Source: Calothrix sp. CSU_2_0
GTDB taxonomy: Bacteria > Cyanobacteriota > Cyanobacteriia > Cyanobacteriales > Nostocaceae
Direction of reading: 5' to 3'
Length of the DNA: 45,594 nucleotides
Assembly (NCBI GenBank): GCA_012034595.1
Contig: JAAUPE010000048.1
Span: forward strand, 1-45,594
A program made the position numbers and the translations under genes. The notes beneath the pieces are model-generated. The model saw only the letters and a program-made list of their open reading frames with translations, did no database searches and was not told where the DNA came from. Every line of letters starts with the position of its first letter. Positions within the stretch are counted from its first letter, which is position 1. Shown here in pieces: positions 1-8,028 of this stretch.

Positions 1-566
1 GATTCCTATTTGAATTTTGAACGTATGCTGAGTCTCAAAAGCTTACGGTATAAGCTTAAAGCCTAAAAACTCATTCAGAAATCAAACCGGATTCCTATAG
101 CAAAGAAGAGATAATCAAAAACATTTCACAAAAGTTCTATGATTTTTTTGATATAGGCAATGATGAATTAGAATTCAAAAACCGACATGCCATTATTTTA
201 AGCGATAAATCGATTATAGATAATGAGCAAAAATTTATTATCAAAAAAGGTATTGAATATTCTGTTGATTTTTTGAACAAAGAAAGTATTTGGATAAATT
301 TAAGCTATACCAACTTTTCGAGAACTACAAAATCCATAATACATTTAAAAATCCAAGAACCGATAGATCATCATCAACATAAACTAATAAACATAAAAAC
401 AGGTCGTCATTTACCCAAAAAGATTAAATATATATCAGATATAAATTCAGAAGATAGTAATTTTATTTTTGAGACATTTAATTCTGAAAAAGCTTTTAGA
501 TATTTAGACATATTCAATGTCAGATATAGCGTAATCCTAAGATTACTATACATAATTCATACTTAA
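1..566 (+). pseudogene. 3' part of an unrecognised gene, frame broken by one base
   Basis: The reading frame is open from base 1 to a stop at 64-66. The frame one base back is open from base 60 to the stop at 564-566. Adding one A to the AAA run at 58-60 joins them into a single lysine-, isoleucine- and asparagine-rich protein whose beginning lies left of the window. No in-frame ATG exists in the long 60-566 stretch; only a TTG at 273 could start it, which argues for a broken gene rather than a 97-residue one. I recognise no domain. The last ~70 bases (coding FRYLDIFNVRYS and onward) belong to a direct repeat that recurs at 3164-3345. There the tail reads through to a different stop, so the 3' end of this gene or a relative was duplicated. 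Function unknown. Confidence 0.45.
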
Positions 567-678
567 CTTATTTAAATTGCTCGATAAAATGCCGTGTTCT
601 TTGCGGTTTTTACGGTTTTTATAAAATCTGAGGCAGTAATTTTTACTTGTAAAGTTAGTGAGATTATGTTCGATCGCG
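496..678 (+). repeat. left copy of ~183-bp direct repeat flanking the DUF488 cassette
   Basis: This stretch aligns with 3164-3345 in the same orientation. The first 35 bases are identical (496-530 versus 3164-3198) and the rest is similar throughout (estimated above 80% by eye), ending in both at CGATCGCG. Its left end lies inside the 3' end of the preceding gene fragment; its right end lies ~80 bases before the first DUF488 gene. The pair brackets about 2.5 kb. Confidence 0.85.
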
Positions 679-759
679 TGATGTATCGCTAAACTGCAAA
701 TAATTTATAATTGTCTTTGCGTCAGATTATTAAGGCTAGTTTAGAGACTATGCACGCTT

Positions 760-1416
760 ATGGTAAGACTTTTTACGATTGGGCATTCCAATCACAGCAT
801 AGAAACTTTTGTGCAGCTATTGTTACTTCACGGAGTTACAGCTTTGGCTGATGTGCGATCGCACCCTTACAGTCGTTACCTACCTCACTTCAATCGAACA
901 GAGCTAAAGCAAGCTTTATTTCATGCAGGTATTAGCTATGTATTTTTAGGAAATGAATTAGGTGCTAGAACTAGCGATCGAAGTTGTTATGTTGAGGGTA
1001 AAGCGGTTTATGAAAACATCGCAGCGACAAAACTTTTTTCAGAAGGGATCGAGCGTATATTGAAAGGTTCAGAAGCTTATACAATATCCCTCATGTGCGC
1101 TGAACAAGACCCAATAACCTGCCATCGAGCAATTCTTGTTTGCCAATATCTACGTCAAGAGAATTTAGATATCAATCATATTTTGAAAAATGGGAATTTA
1201 GAAAGTCATAATGCACTTGAAGAAAGGCTTTTAAATGTACATAATTTGAAACAGCCAGAGACGGATAAAGTGGTTCAACTGTCACTTTTTAATAATCTCC
1301 TAGTAGAGGAAAAACCAGCTACTAAATATTCACATGAAGAGTCTCTGAAAGCAGCTTATAGGATGCAAGGCTCTATAATTGCTTACACTGAGAAACAAGA
1401 AGGAAAATATGGATAA
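760..1416 (+). CDS. DUF488 family protein (long form)
   Basis: A 218-residue member of the DUF488 family. Visible hallmarks are the N-terminal TIGHSNHS motif (residues 6-13), the DVRSHPYSR segment (31-39), and the paired CAE (113-115) and CHR (121-123) motifs that are the family's most conserved polar residues and probably form its active or binding site. Residues beyond ~165 form a charged tail outside the core domain. The ATG at 760 is the first in frame with full N-terminal homology. The gene overlaps the next DUF488 gene by 8 bases, so the two are probably translated together, and a dual-OB-like gene follows 9 bases later. No biochemical activity is firmly established for DUF488; recurrence with nucleic-acid-binding partners suggests a nucleic-acid or defence role, which is inference. 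Confidence 0.85.
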   Translation: MVRLFTIGHSNHSIETFVQLLLLHGVTALADVRSHPYSRYLPHFNRTELKQALFHAGISYVFLGNELGARTSDRSCYVEGKAVYENIAATKLFSEGIERILKGSEAYTISLMCAEQDPITCHRAILVCQYLRQENLDINHILKNGNLESHNALEERLLNVHNLKQPETDKVVQLSLFNNLLVEEKPATKYSHEESLKAAYRMQGSIIAYTEKQEGKYG

Positions 1417-1855
1417 GCAAATAAATTTGTATACAATAGGCTTTACTCAAAAGACGGCTAAAAAATTCTTTGAAACTCTAGTGAATGCTGGGGTGACTAA
1501 GATTATTGATACAAGGCTGAATAATGTGTCTCAATTAGCTGGTTTTACTAAACGAAGTGATTTAGAGTATTTTTTGGAACAAATAGGTGGCATCAAATAT
1601 ATTCATATTTTAGATATGGCTCCAACAAAAGAAATTTTGGATGCATATAAAAAAAATAATGGCGATTGGGAAGTATACGAAAAAGAATTTTTAAATTTAA
1701 TGAGAGAAAGAGAGATTGAAAAGAAAATTTCGCCAGAGATGTTAGCAGGAGGTTGTCTATTGTGCAGTGAAGCAAAACCTCACCATTGCCATCGTCGTCT
1801 TGTCGCTGAGTATTTATGTGAAAAATTGGGAAATATAAATATATCTCACCTTTAA
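1409..1855 (+). CDS. DUF488 family protein (short form)
   Basis: A second DUF488 protein of 148 residues. It starts at the ATG at 1409, inside the end of the preceding gene, with AAGGA a few bases upstream; an earlier TTG at 1379 would add ten unrelated residues and is less likely. It has the YTIGFT motif (residues 8-13), the IDTR segment (33-36), CSE (119-121) and CHRR (127-130). It lacks the C-terminal tail of its neighbour and its N-terminal motif has F in place of the usual HS, so the two are diverged paralogues that may have split roles, for example as a heterodimer (inference). The overlap upstream and the 9-base gap downstream indicate a single transcript with both neighbours. Confidence 0.85.
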   Translation: MDKQINLYTIGFTQKTAKKFFETLVNAGVTKIIDTRLNNVSQLAGFTKRSDLEYFLEQIGGIKYIHILDMAPTKEILDAYKKNNGDWEVYEKEFLNLMREREIEKKISPEMLAGGCLLCSEAKPHHCHRRLVAEYLCEKLGNINISHL

Positions 1856-1864
1856 TATGAATAA

Positions 1865-2650
1865 ATGGCTAAAATTATCTGTCTCGCCAATTCTTTGAAG
1901 CATAGCGATCGCTGTATTGCGGGTATTGATGTTTCTACGGGTAAATGGATTCGTCCTGTCTCAAGTCTAGATGATGGTAGAGTCCCCAAAGATGTATGTT
2001 TAGTAAACGGGGAAGAACCTAAATTACTCGATATTTTAGAAATTCCTTTAGCAGATATTGGTTCTGGATACGAATGCGAAAATCGTTTGATTTTACCGGG
2101 ACAATGGAAATTGGAAGGAAAAGCTTCTGCAAGTGATCTAGTTGCATACTGTGAAAGTGAGATTCTCTACAAGCAATAGACAAATTCTGTTCCTTTTTCT
2201 TTTTTACAAGAATTACCACCAGAAAATAGGCGAACATTACAACTTATTAGAATACCTAAAATAAATTTGCGTAAGTATAATGATACAGGCAAATGGGAAG
2301 CATCTTTCCCAGCAACAAATTCGCAAAGTATGAAAGCTAAAATTACAGACTTAGCATTTATTGAGCGACTCAATAATGGCACAGATATAAGTCAGGAATG
2401 CTTAATTACAATTAGTCTTGCACAACCTTGGCGTAAATCTCCTTCAGAAGAATTGGCTTGTTGGAAGTTAATCGCAGCAGTCATCGAATTGTCGGAAATA
2501 GATTTAGTTTTATTTGAAATGGAGCGAATTGGTTGGACGAAAAAAAATGGAAGTTTATATTTACAGGAGAATTACAAAAAGAAAATGCGTCAGGAATTAA
2601 CAGAAATTGAGTTAAGAGAGTTTCTGGATTATTTAAAATCTCTTGATTAA
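1865..2650 (+). pseudogene. dual OB-fold-like protein with in-frame amber codon
   Basis: One frame runs from the ATG at 1865 to the stop at 2648-2650, interrupted by a single TAG at 2177-2179. Coding character continues unchanged after it (PFSFLQELPPENRR, then a segment ending WEASFPATN), so this is one ~261-codon gene with a point nonsense change, not two genes. The N-terminus (MAKIICLANS, then SDRCIAG and GKWIRPV) matches what I know of small proteins annotated as dual OB-domain, often found beside DUF488 genes; the family name is from memory and less certain than the gene structure. As read, the product stops at 104 residues, about one domain. The break is a substitution in frame, unlike the single-base deletions elsewhere in the window. 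Readthrough, reassignment, sequencing error and true inactivation are all possible. Confidence 0.6.
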
Positions 2651-3863
2651 TTCCCACAGTTTCAAAATTAAATCATAATGATGAATCTGTTATTCAATTT
2701 GGTATATTTCCCAATTTTGTTGTAAATTCAAACAAAAACTTGAGCTATTTCTAAAAAACTTTGATAGTCATATCGCTGTACTAGGTGTAACACCACGTTT
2801 TTGATTTATCATTTATGCGCTGATACAATCTCCCCTAGCTTGTCTGGAACGAAGCATAACCCAACACATGATACAAAGAAAATCATCAAATGATTGCGCT
2901 TCATCCAGATCAACCACAAACAATGACAGAGGACAATTTTAAAACTGGCTCAAACACAAAAAATTTGATTTATTCTCTGATATGATTAATTGTATTAACT
3001 GAATAAACTTGACATTTTTATAATGGGGATATGGCTTGCTTTAAAAATTTTATGAACAATTCATTATAATAAAAACTAAAATATATTCAAAAGCATACTT
3101 TAATCATCTCACGAAAAAAGAAAATTTTCTCAAAAAATTAAATAATTGTCACAAAAAGAAATATTAGATATTTAGACATATTCAATGTCAGATATAGCGG
3201 AACCCTAAATTACGATACATAAATCATACTTAATTTATTTGAACTACTCGATAAAATGCCGTATTTTTTGCGGATTTTACGGTTTTCCTAAAATGTGAGG
3301 CAGCGATTTTTACTTATAAAGTTAGTGGGATGATGTTCGATCGCGATCGCACTACACATATTCCAAAATCATATATTCCAAAATCATATACTCTCGCGAT
3401 TGGGAATTATGTTTTCTTGAACTTTTCAGTTTTACATAAGCTTGGTAAATACTTTTGCGTAATTATCATTTAAATTACTAAAGCTTTATATATTAAGAAT
3501 GTCAGGAAACTTTAACAATAAGAAAATGGGTATACGGATTGACGGGACTTTCAGGATGCGGTATTTTGATAATCACGGGAGGCGTATAACTGTTATAATT
3601 AAGGACGCTGGAAATATTGTAATTGCGTTACTTTTTTCGGTTGCGATCGCACCTAAAATTAATTTTGCAATATAAACATATATTTAGAATTTTATTACGG
3701 TTGATAATCTGCACATCATTCATCAATCTATGAAATAATGATTTTTTGAATTTTGAGAATTTTTGCGATCGCTTTAGGGTTAAATTTAAGCTTTGTCCAT
3801 TTCAGAAACTGGAATTTTTGATTAGGGAGTTCCAAAATATAATTTGTTCAATTAGGATTAGCT
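2651..3863. other. AT-rich spacer with a repeat copy; no convincing gene
   Basis: About 1.2 kb without a supported gene. It holds the right copy of the flanking direct repeat (3164-3345), a tandem duplication of a 15-mer beginning ATATTCC around 3358-3390, and several HIP1 sites. Two short open frames exist: 2890-2985 (31 codons, MIALHPDQPQTM start) and 3499-3675 (58 codons, MSGNFNNKK start). Neither has a clear ribosome binding site or a recognisable domain. Confidence 0.6.
3164..3345 (+). repeat. right copy of ~183-bp direct repeat flanking the DUF488 cassette
   Basis: Same orientation as 496-678, with an identical first 35 bases. Read in the matching frame it encodes RYLDIFNVRYSGTLNYDT and a stop at the place where the left copy encodes the end of the left-edge gene. 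It is therefore an orphan 3' end with no gene body upstream. It is followed by a run of overlapping HIP1 motifs. Confidence 0.8.
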
Positions 3864-4343
3864 GTGGTAAAAGTATTTGTCTACGGCACGCTGAAACCTG
3901 GTGAGGCAAATTACCCCAAATATTGTGCTGGCAAGGTTGTAGATGCCAAACCAGCTTATGCATTGGGTCAATTATTCGCATTACCCCAGGGATATCCAGC
4001 AATGATAAAAGGAGACAACCAAGTGTATGGCTATCTCCTTACATTCGCTCACACAGAAGCTTTAACTGAACTTGACGAGTTGGAAGATTATCATCCTTCT
4101 AGACACGATTCAGAGAACCTCTATAATCGGGAGCAGATTGAAATTTTTACATTAGAAACTAAAATAGAAATTCCATCAATCAACCAAGCATCTAGGAACC
4201 AAGTAGTCTCAGGTAAAGCAAACTTGCATATTGCATGGGTTTACCTGATGTCAGAAAATCAGGTTCACCAATTCAAAGGAATCCTAAAAAATAATGGTTG
4301 GTGGAGTGGAAAAAATATTAGTATTGAGCAATTTTTAAGTTGA
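3864..4343 (+). CDS. gamma-glutamylcyclotransferase-like (AIG2/GGCT) protein
   Basis: A 159-residue protein of the GGCT/AIG2-like fold. It carries the family's N-terminal signature VYGTLKPGE (residues 6-14), which forms the glycine-rich substrate loop, and an acidic ELDELEDYHP stretch (69-78) where the catalytic glutamate of the family lies. Family members release 5-oxoproline from gamma-glutamyl peptides or amines; the exact substrate cannot be told from sequence. The start is a GTG at 3864, the only start that keeps the conserved VKVFVYGTL strand. It stands alone on the plus strand, convergent with sapG; the 41-base gap between them is AT-rich (TTAATTAA-type) and could end both transcripts. 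Confidence 0.85.
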   Translation: MVKVFVYGTLKPGEANYPKYCAGKVVDAKPAYALGQLFALPQGYPAMIKGDNQVYGYLLTFAHTEALTELDELEDYHPSRHDSENLYNREQIEIFTLETKIEIPSINQASRNQVVSGKANLHIAWVYLMSENQVHQFKGILKNNGWWSGKNISIEQFLS

Positions 4344-4384
4344 ATTAATTAAGCTGCCTTAATTTAATTCAATTAAATACTCAA

Positions 4385-5008
4385 TTAATTAAGATTGGTA
4401 TTGGGTTCTGGTGTTTCTCCTTTATTTTGGTTACTTGGCTCCAGTTTTTCCGTTTTGGGAATTGGAATTACTGGATTGTTAATCGCAACCATTAAAGGTG
4501 AACTAACAACCTTTGCTTGAGCAGGGTTTTGTTTGATCTGCTCATTAGCTGGTTGAGTTGGTTGTTGTGCAAATTGCACATTACCGCTTTCACCATTGAA
4601 CAAACCCGAAACTGCACCGAGAACGCAAGCCGCGATCGCAGTTCCACCAAACAAACTTGCTATTCTCAAACGCCGACGTTGTAAACGTTCTAAAACTTTT
4701 TCTACAGTTTTTTCTACAGGCTGCTCTGGTTGCGGAATCGGGAGAGTCCGCAATCCTTGCCGTAACTTTAGCAATCTGTTGTACAATTTTTGAACCGATG
4801 GGTCTGCCACCAGTAATTGTTCAACCTGTTTGCGTTCAGTTGCTGTCACCTCACCATCAAGGTAAGCACTTAATAACTCGAAGCGATCGCGCTTCACCAT
4901 ATCCATAGCACCCGTAAAATCATTGGTATGCTCTACAACATTTCCATCGAGCCTTTTTTCGGAAGGCTGCGATTGAGAACGGTCGTTAAATTCCGAATTA
5001 GTATTCAT
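4385..5008 (-). CDS. sapG: anti-sigma factor of SigG (SapG-like)
   Basis: A 207-residue membrane-anchored anti-sigma factor. The cytoplasmic N-terminal half has the ELLSAYLDGEVT helix (44-55) typical of anti-sigma domains. A basic stretch RRRLR precedes one transmembrane segment at about 116-136, and a proline-, glutamine- and asparagine-rich tail should face the periplasm. The Cys/His zinc motif of ZAS-type anti-sigma factors is absent, so redox sensing through zinc is unlikely. It lies downstream of and codirectional with the ECF sigma gene at 5202-5861, with a ~190-base gap. This is the arrangement of sigG-sapG described in Nostoc punctiforme, where SapG holds SigG until envelope stress. 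Assignment rests on this synteny and the domain type. Confidence 0.8.
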   Translation of the reverse strand: MNTNSEFNDRSQSQPSEKRLDGNVVEHTNDFTGAMDMVKRDRFELLSAYLDGEVTATERKQVEQLLVADPSVQKLYNRLLKLRQGLRTLPIPQPEQPVEKTVEKVLERLQRRRLRIASLFGGTAIAACVLGAVSGLFNGESGNVQFAQQPTQPANEQIKQNPAQAKVVSSPLMVAINNPVIPIPKTEKLEPSNQNKGETPEPNTNLN

Positions 5009-5201
5009 CTTAACATTATTACCAATTCATGTACGGGTAAACGTAGCGGACAAAGGTGAGAAATTGCGGTTATTTCTTTTGGCAGAAGCACTCAACTAAG
5101 TTTTGTATATTTATAACTGAATCTAACTGAATTCAAAAATTCAATTATTAATTCAATTTGATATTAATCGAACTTATGCATCAAGCTGAGAACCGATTCA
5201 G

Positions 5202-5861
5202 TTATGAATCGAGGTAGTTTTGCAATTGGGATTGCAATCTGGTTCTAGCACGAGCGATACGGGATTTGACTGTACCCAGAGATACGCCTGTAATTTCGGC
5301 GATTTCTTCGTATGCCATGCCTTCGATTTCTCTGAGGACAATCGTAGTCCGGAATACTTCGGGTAGGTCTGCGATCGCTTCGCGTAGCTGTTCGTAAAAC
5401 TCGCGAGTAGTTAATTCTTCTTCTGGTCCGGGGGTATCCCCTGCAATTTCCCAATCCATTTCGCCGTCGTCTACCGTGCGGGGGGCATCGAGCGATAGGG
5501 GACTGACTACCCGTTTACGCTTGCGTAACTCGTCGTAAAACAAGTTAGTGGCAATACGGCTTAACCAGCCTCGAAATTTCGACGGCTCTTGTAATTTGCT
5601 AATATTCCGAAAAACTCGAATCCAAACTTCCTGAGCCAAGTCGGCTCTATCAGCCCAGTCAGGAGCTAAGTGATACAAAACTCTGTCAACCTGAGTCTGA
5701 TAACGACGCATTAATTCTTCAAACGCAGCACAATCGGGACGCAGTCCGACTTGACAACGTAAAATTAAGTCGTGGTTCGAGAGTTTGTCAACTTGCACTT
5801 CCTTGTTTTCCGGAAGCCTGGTGTCTATTGTTGACCAGGATACAGTAATCGATTGACTCAT
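5202..5861 (-). CDS. sigG: ECF-type RNA polymerase sigma factor SigG
   Basis: A 219-residue extracytoplasmic-function sigma factor. Region 2 spans about 45-117 (FEELMRRYQTQVDRVL, DLAQEVWIRVFRN, FRGWLSRIATNLFYDELRKR) and recognises the -10 element and melts DNA. An acidic linker (DDGEMDWEI) follows. Region 4 spans about 160-215 (ADLPEVFRTTIVLREIEGM, then a helix-turn-helix EIAEITGVSLGTVKSRIARAR) and recognises the -35 element. There is no C-terminal extension. The start at the ATG at 5861 gives the N-terminal extension usual for cyanobacterial SigG. The adjoining anti-sigma gene supports release-type control from the membrane. The long spacer upstream probably holds its promoter, but I see no diagnostic element. 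Confidence 0.88.
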   Translation of the reverse strand: MSQSITVSWSTIDTRLPENKEVQVDKLSNHDLILRCQVGLRPDCAAFEELMRRYQTQVDRVLYHLAPDWADRADLAQEVWIRVFRNISKLQEPSKFRGWLSRIATNLFYDELRKRKRVVSPLSLDAPRTVDDGEMDWEIAGDTPGPEEELTTREFYEQLREAIADLPEVFRTTIVLREIEGMAYEEIAEITGVSLGTVKSRIARARTRLQSQLQNYLDS

Positions 5862-6427
5862 AGATCGTACTGGCTTTTTAACATCCCTATCTATTAGACA
5901 TGCTAATCGGTCATAAGTTCCTTGAGGTAGTGACGGATTTTCGACTGTAACACCGAGGTATATAAATGCTGCTAAATTATGGACACTAAAATATTGCTAT
6001 TGCGTTATTTAGCTTTACTAGATAATATTTTTCAGCAAAAAAATAAAATTGATAAATACTGAGATGTAAGTTATTGATGTGCAGCAGAGGAGACAGAGGC
6101 AATGGGAGTAGAGACACCCCATCGGAGCATCTCTACATAAATAGTGGGAAATTGTATTTTAAGTAGTAGTGCAAAATTAATTTTAGATTCCGAAACGTTG
6201 AAATCCTTGCGTTCTCAGAAACGGAGAAGTAAACTACGCGGAGCGTGTCCGCTACCCTTTGGGAAGGCTTTGCCAACGGACTTATGCTACTCTCCGAGAA
6301 CGCTAAGAGCGTACGTTCCAGCCTACGGGTAGACGCGCAAGCGGATAAAAGTAAGTAGCAAGCTACGCAATGACGATATATATTTAATTTTGCATAAGCA
6401 CTTACCCAGTGCCCAATCCCCAATTCC
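5862..6427. other. repeat-rich spacer upstream of sigG
   Basis: No gene seen. The spacer contains an imperfect hairpin at 6108-6136 (GTAGAGA and TCTCTAC arms) of the AGAGAC palindrome family found elsewhere in the window. A mosaic of short GC-rich palindromic units runs from about 6225 to 6375 (for example TTGGGAAGGCTTTGCCAA near 6259), typical of dispersed repeats in Nostocales. An ATCCCCAATTCCC-type tandem stretch lies near 6410-6430. Part of it (6322-6366) recurs inverted at 45269-45311. Confidence 0.65.
6322..6366 (+). repeat. dispersed repeat unit, inverted copy near the right edge
   Basis: CCTACGGGTAGAC (6322-6334) and GTAAGTAGCAAGCTAC (6351-6366) recur exactly, as reverse complements and in the same relative order, at 45269-45311. 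The ~16-base middles differ. Conserved ends with a variable centre are typical of small palindromic mobile repeats. Confidence 0.7.
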
Positions 6428-6586
6428 CTAATCTCTATTTCCAAAATTTTCTACCAAAATAGTCGGTGCCGAATTTGGTTGCTGTTGGACGGTTATATGT
6501 GAATCACTTCTGCTGGGTTCGCGAATGTGTAAACACAGATTGAGGGAAAATGTAATTGCGATCGCAAGAATTAATTTTTCAAACAT
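6428..6586 (-). CDS. small secreted or membrane protein, 52 residues
   Basis: An open frame from the ATG at 6586 to the TAG at 6428-6430 encodes 52 residues. The N-terminus is a credible signal peptide or membrane anchor: FEK, then a hydrophobic run LILAIAITFSLNLCL, followed by a polar, glutamine- and serine-rich tail. The start overlaps no other gene and a HIP1 site falls inside the signal. No ribosome binding site is obvious and I do not recognise the protein. The frame is short enough to arise by chance; the clean signal-like start is the only positive evidence. Confidence 0.35.
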   Translation of the reverse strand: MFEKLILAIAITFSLNLCLHIREPSRSDSHITVQQQPNSAPTILVENFGNRD

Positions 6587-7111
6587 AATTTGTATCTCAC
6601 CCACACCATGAATAAAGATTGTTTTCTACACCAATTGGGTTCCTGGGAATAAAAGTTTAAATCCGAAGCTTTGCGGAAACGACTAAAATGTAGCGCTTCT
6701 TAACCCTAGTGTGCCCAGTAGTATTGAAATATTCATAAGGGAATGGATAAAACTTGATAAATTTTTGATAATGGGGTTAATCCAAAATGTTAATCTAAGA
6801 CATTAATACAGGGATAAGCGATTTGGTAGCGAGAATTTAGGTGATTTCCAGAATAAAAACTATCACACAATATAATTACATTCTGGGGAGAACGGCTTCA
6901 CTCTGAAACCCAGAAGCAAGCTATGCCAATTTTATTCGCTCTTCTACGTGGGATTATTTTGATAATTTGCCCTGGTAATCCCGTGTAATTGAGTCAAAAA
7001 ATAAAAAAAGTATTAATGAGGAAATATCTTGGTGTATTTAACGTCAACCTTGATATGGATATGTCACTTAAGATATCTATTGGGTATGTTGACACCTGAG
7101 GGGCGATCGCA
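6587..7111. other. spacer upstream of the first L,D-transpeptidase
   Basis: About 525 bases with no gene, clear terminator or known regulatory element. AT-rich, with a HIP1 site immediately before the ATG at 7112. Confidence 0.5.
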
Positions 7112-7827
7112 ATGGCGAGAAATGAATCTCTAGCGCGTATAGTTATGTTGCTCTGCTTTGGTACAGCCTTACTGACTATGTCTGTACGTTTGTATACCTC
7201 TAGTTCCGTCAGTTCGATGGCTCCAATGGCATCATCAAAAAAAGCTGAATATTTAAAGACTCAGAAACTCAAATCCCAAGATTTAGAAGCTCAAAACTCG
7301 ACAAAAAACGATGCTTCCATTACAGATAGGCTTGCTAAATTTTTACAATTGGATCGAGCGAATACAAATACAAACGATACCGCAAGGGCTTCATCTCCCC
7401 AAGAGTCATCTTTGAATTCTAAAACCAGTCGTATATCGAAAGAATCACGATTAGTTGTCGATTTAAGCGATCGCGCGTGTATGTTTATCGAATGGGTGAG
7501 GTGATAGCAAGTTACCCAACAGGTATTGGAAAAAAAGGTTGGGATACACCTACAGGTTCGTTTCAAGTTTTCCACATGCAACACGATCCGGTTTGGCGAC
7601 ATCCGATTACGGGAAAAATTTTCCCATCAGGAGAAGACAGTCCTTTAGGCGATCGCTGGATTGGTTTTGTGTCGGATCGAGATGGTGAAATTGGTTTTCA
7701 CGGAACTCCTGATGATTCTTTAGTGGGAAGTCCAGTATCTCATGGTTGTTTGCGAATGCGTAATCCCGATGTACGGATGCTATATAACCAAATCAAAATA
7801 GGCACATCTGTGGAGGTGAGGCATTAG
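7112..7827 (+). pseudogene. L,D-transpeptidase (YkuD domain), frame broken by one base
   Basis: The first frame (7112-7504) gives a membrane anchor (RIVMLLCFGTALLTMSV) and a Ser/Lys-rich linker ending VVDLSDR. The next frame (to 7827) gives a YkuD catalytic domain: YPTGIGKKGWDTPTG, the HGTPDD histidine motif and the catalytic SHGCLRM cysteine motif. Adding one base near 7470-7476, inside an overlapping HIP1 sequence, restores LSDRRVYVYRMGE, the expected first strand of YkuD, and a 239-codon gene. L,D-transpeptidases form 3-3 cross-links in peptidoglycan in the periplasm. As written, the product lacks its catalytic domain. A C missing from a CC pair is the likely cause, by error or mutation. 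Confidence 0.8.
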
Positions 7828-7872
7828 ATTTTAGATTTTGGATTTTAGATTTTAGATTTTGGATTTTGGATA
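7826..7872. repeat. tandem TTAGATTTTGGAT-type repeat
   Basis: Imperfect tandem copies of TTAGATTT/TTGGATTT directly after the L,D-transpeptidase stop. A short tandemly repeated sequence with no coding potential. Confidence 0.7.
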
Positions 7873-8028
7873 CATTTACTTGCGCTCAGTACAAGCTTGA
7901 GATTTTGGATTGATTGCCATTTGTTGATTTTATTTTTCAATATCTCATGTCTAAGTCAGCGCTCTCACTGAACCCACAACAGCCAGAAGAAGGTATAATT
8001 TATACTAAAATAATTTAAATATTTATCG

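Noticed and set aside
273-566. Separate 97-residue gene starting at a TTG
   Set aside because: The open frame and its amino-acid character extend upstream to base 60 and, with one added base, to the window edge, so it is the end of a larger gene.
2890-2985. Short frame MIALHPDQPQTM... reminiscent of the start of Uma2-type proteins
   Set aside because: Only 31 codons, no ribosome site and no catalytic region; resemblance is too weak to call a remnant.
3499-3675. 58-codon frame starting MSGNFNNKK
   Set aside because: No ribosome binding site, no recognisable domain, and located in repeat-rich spacer; could be chance.
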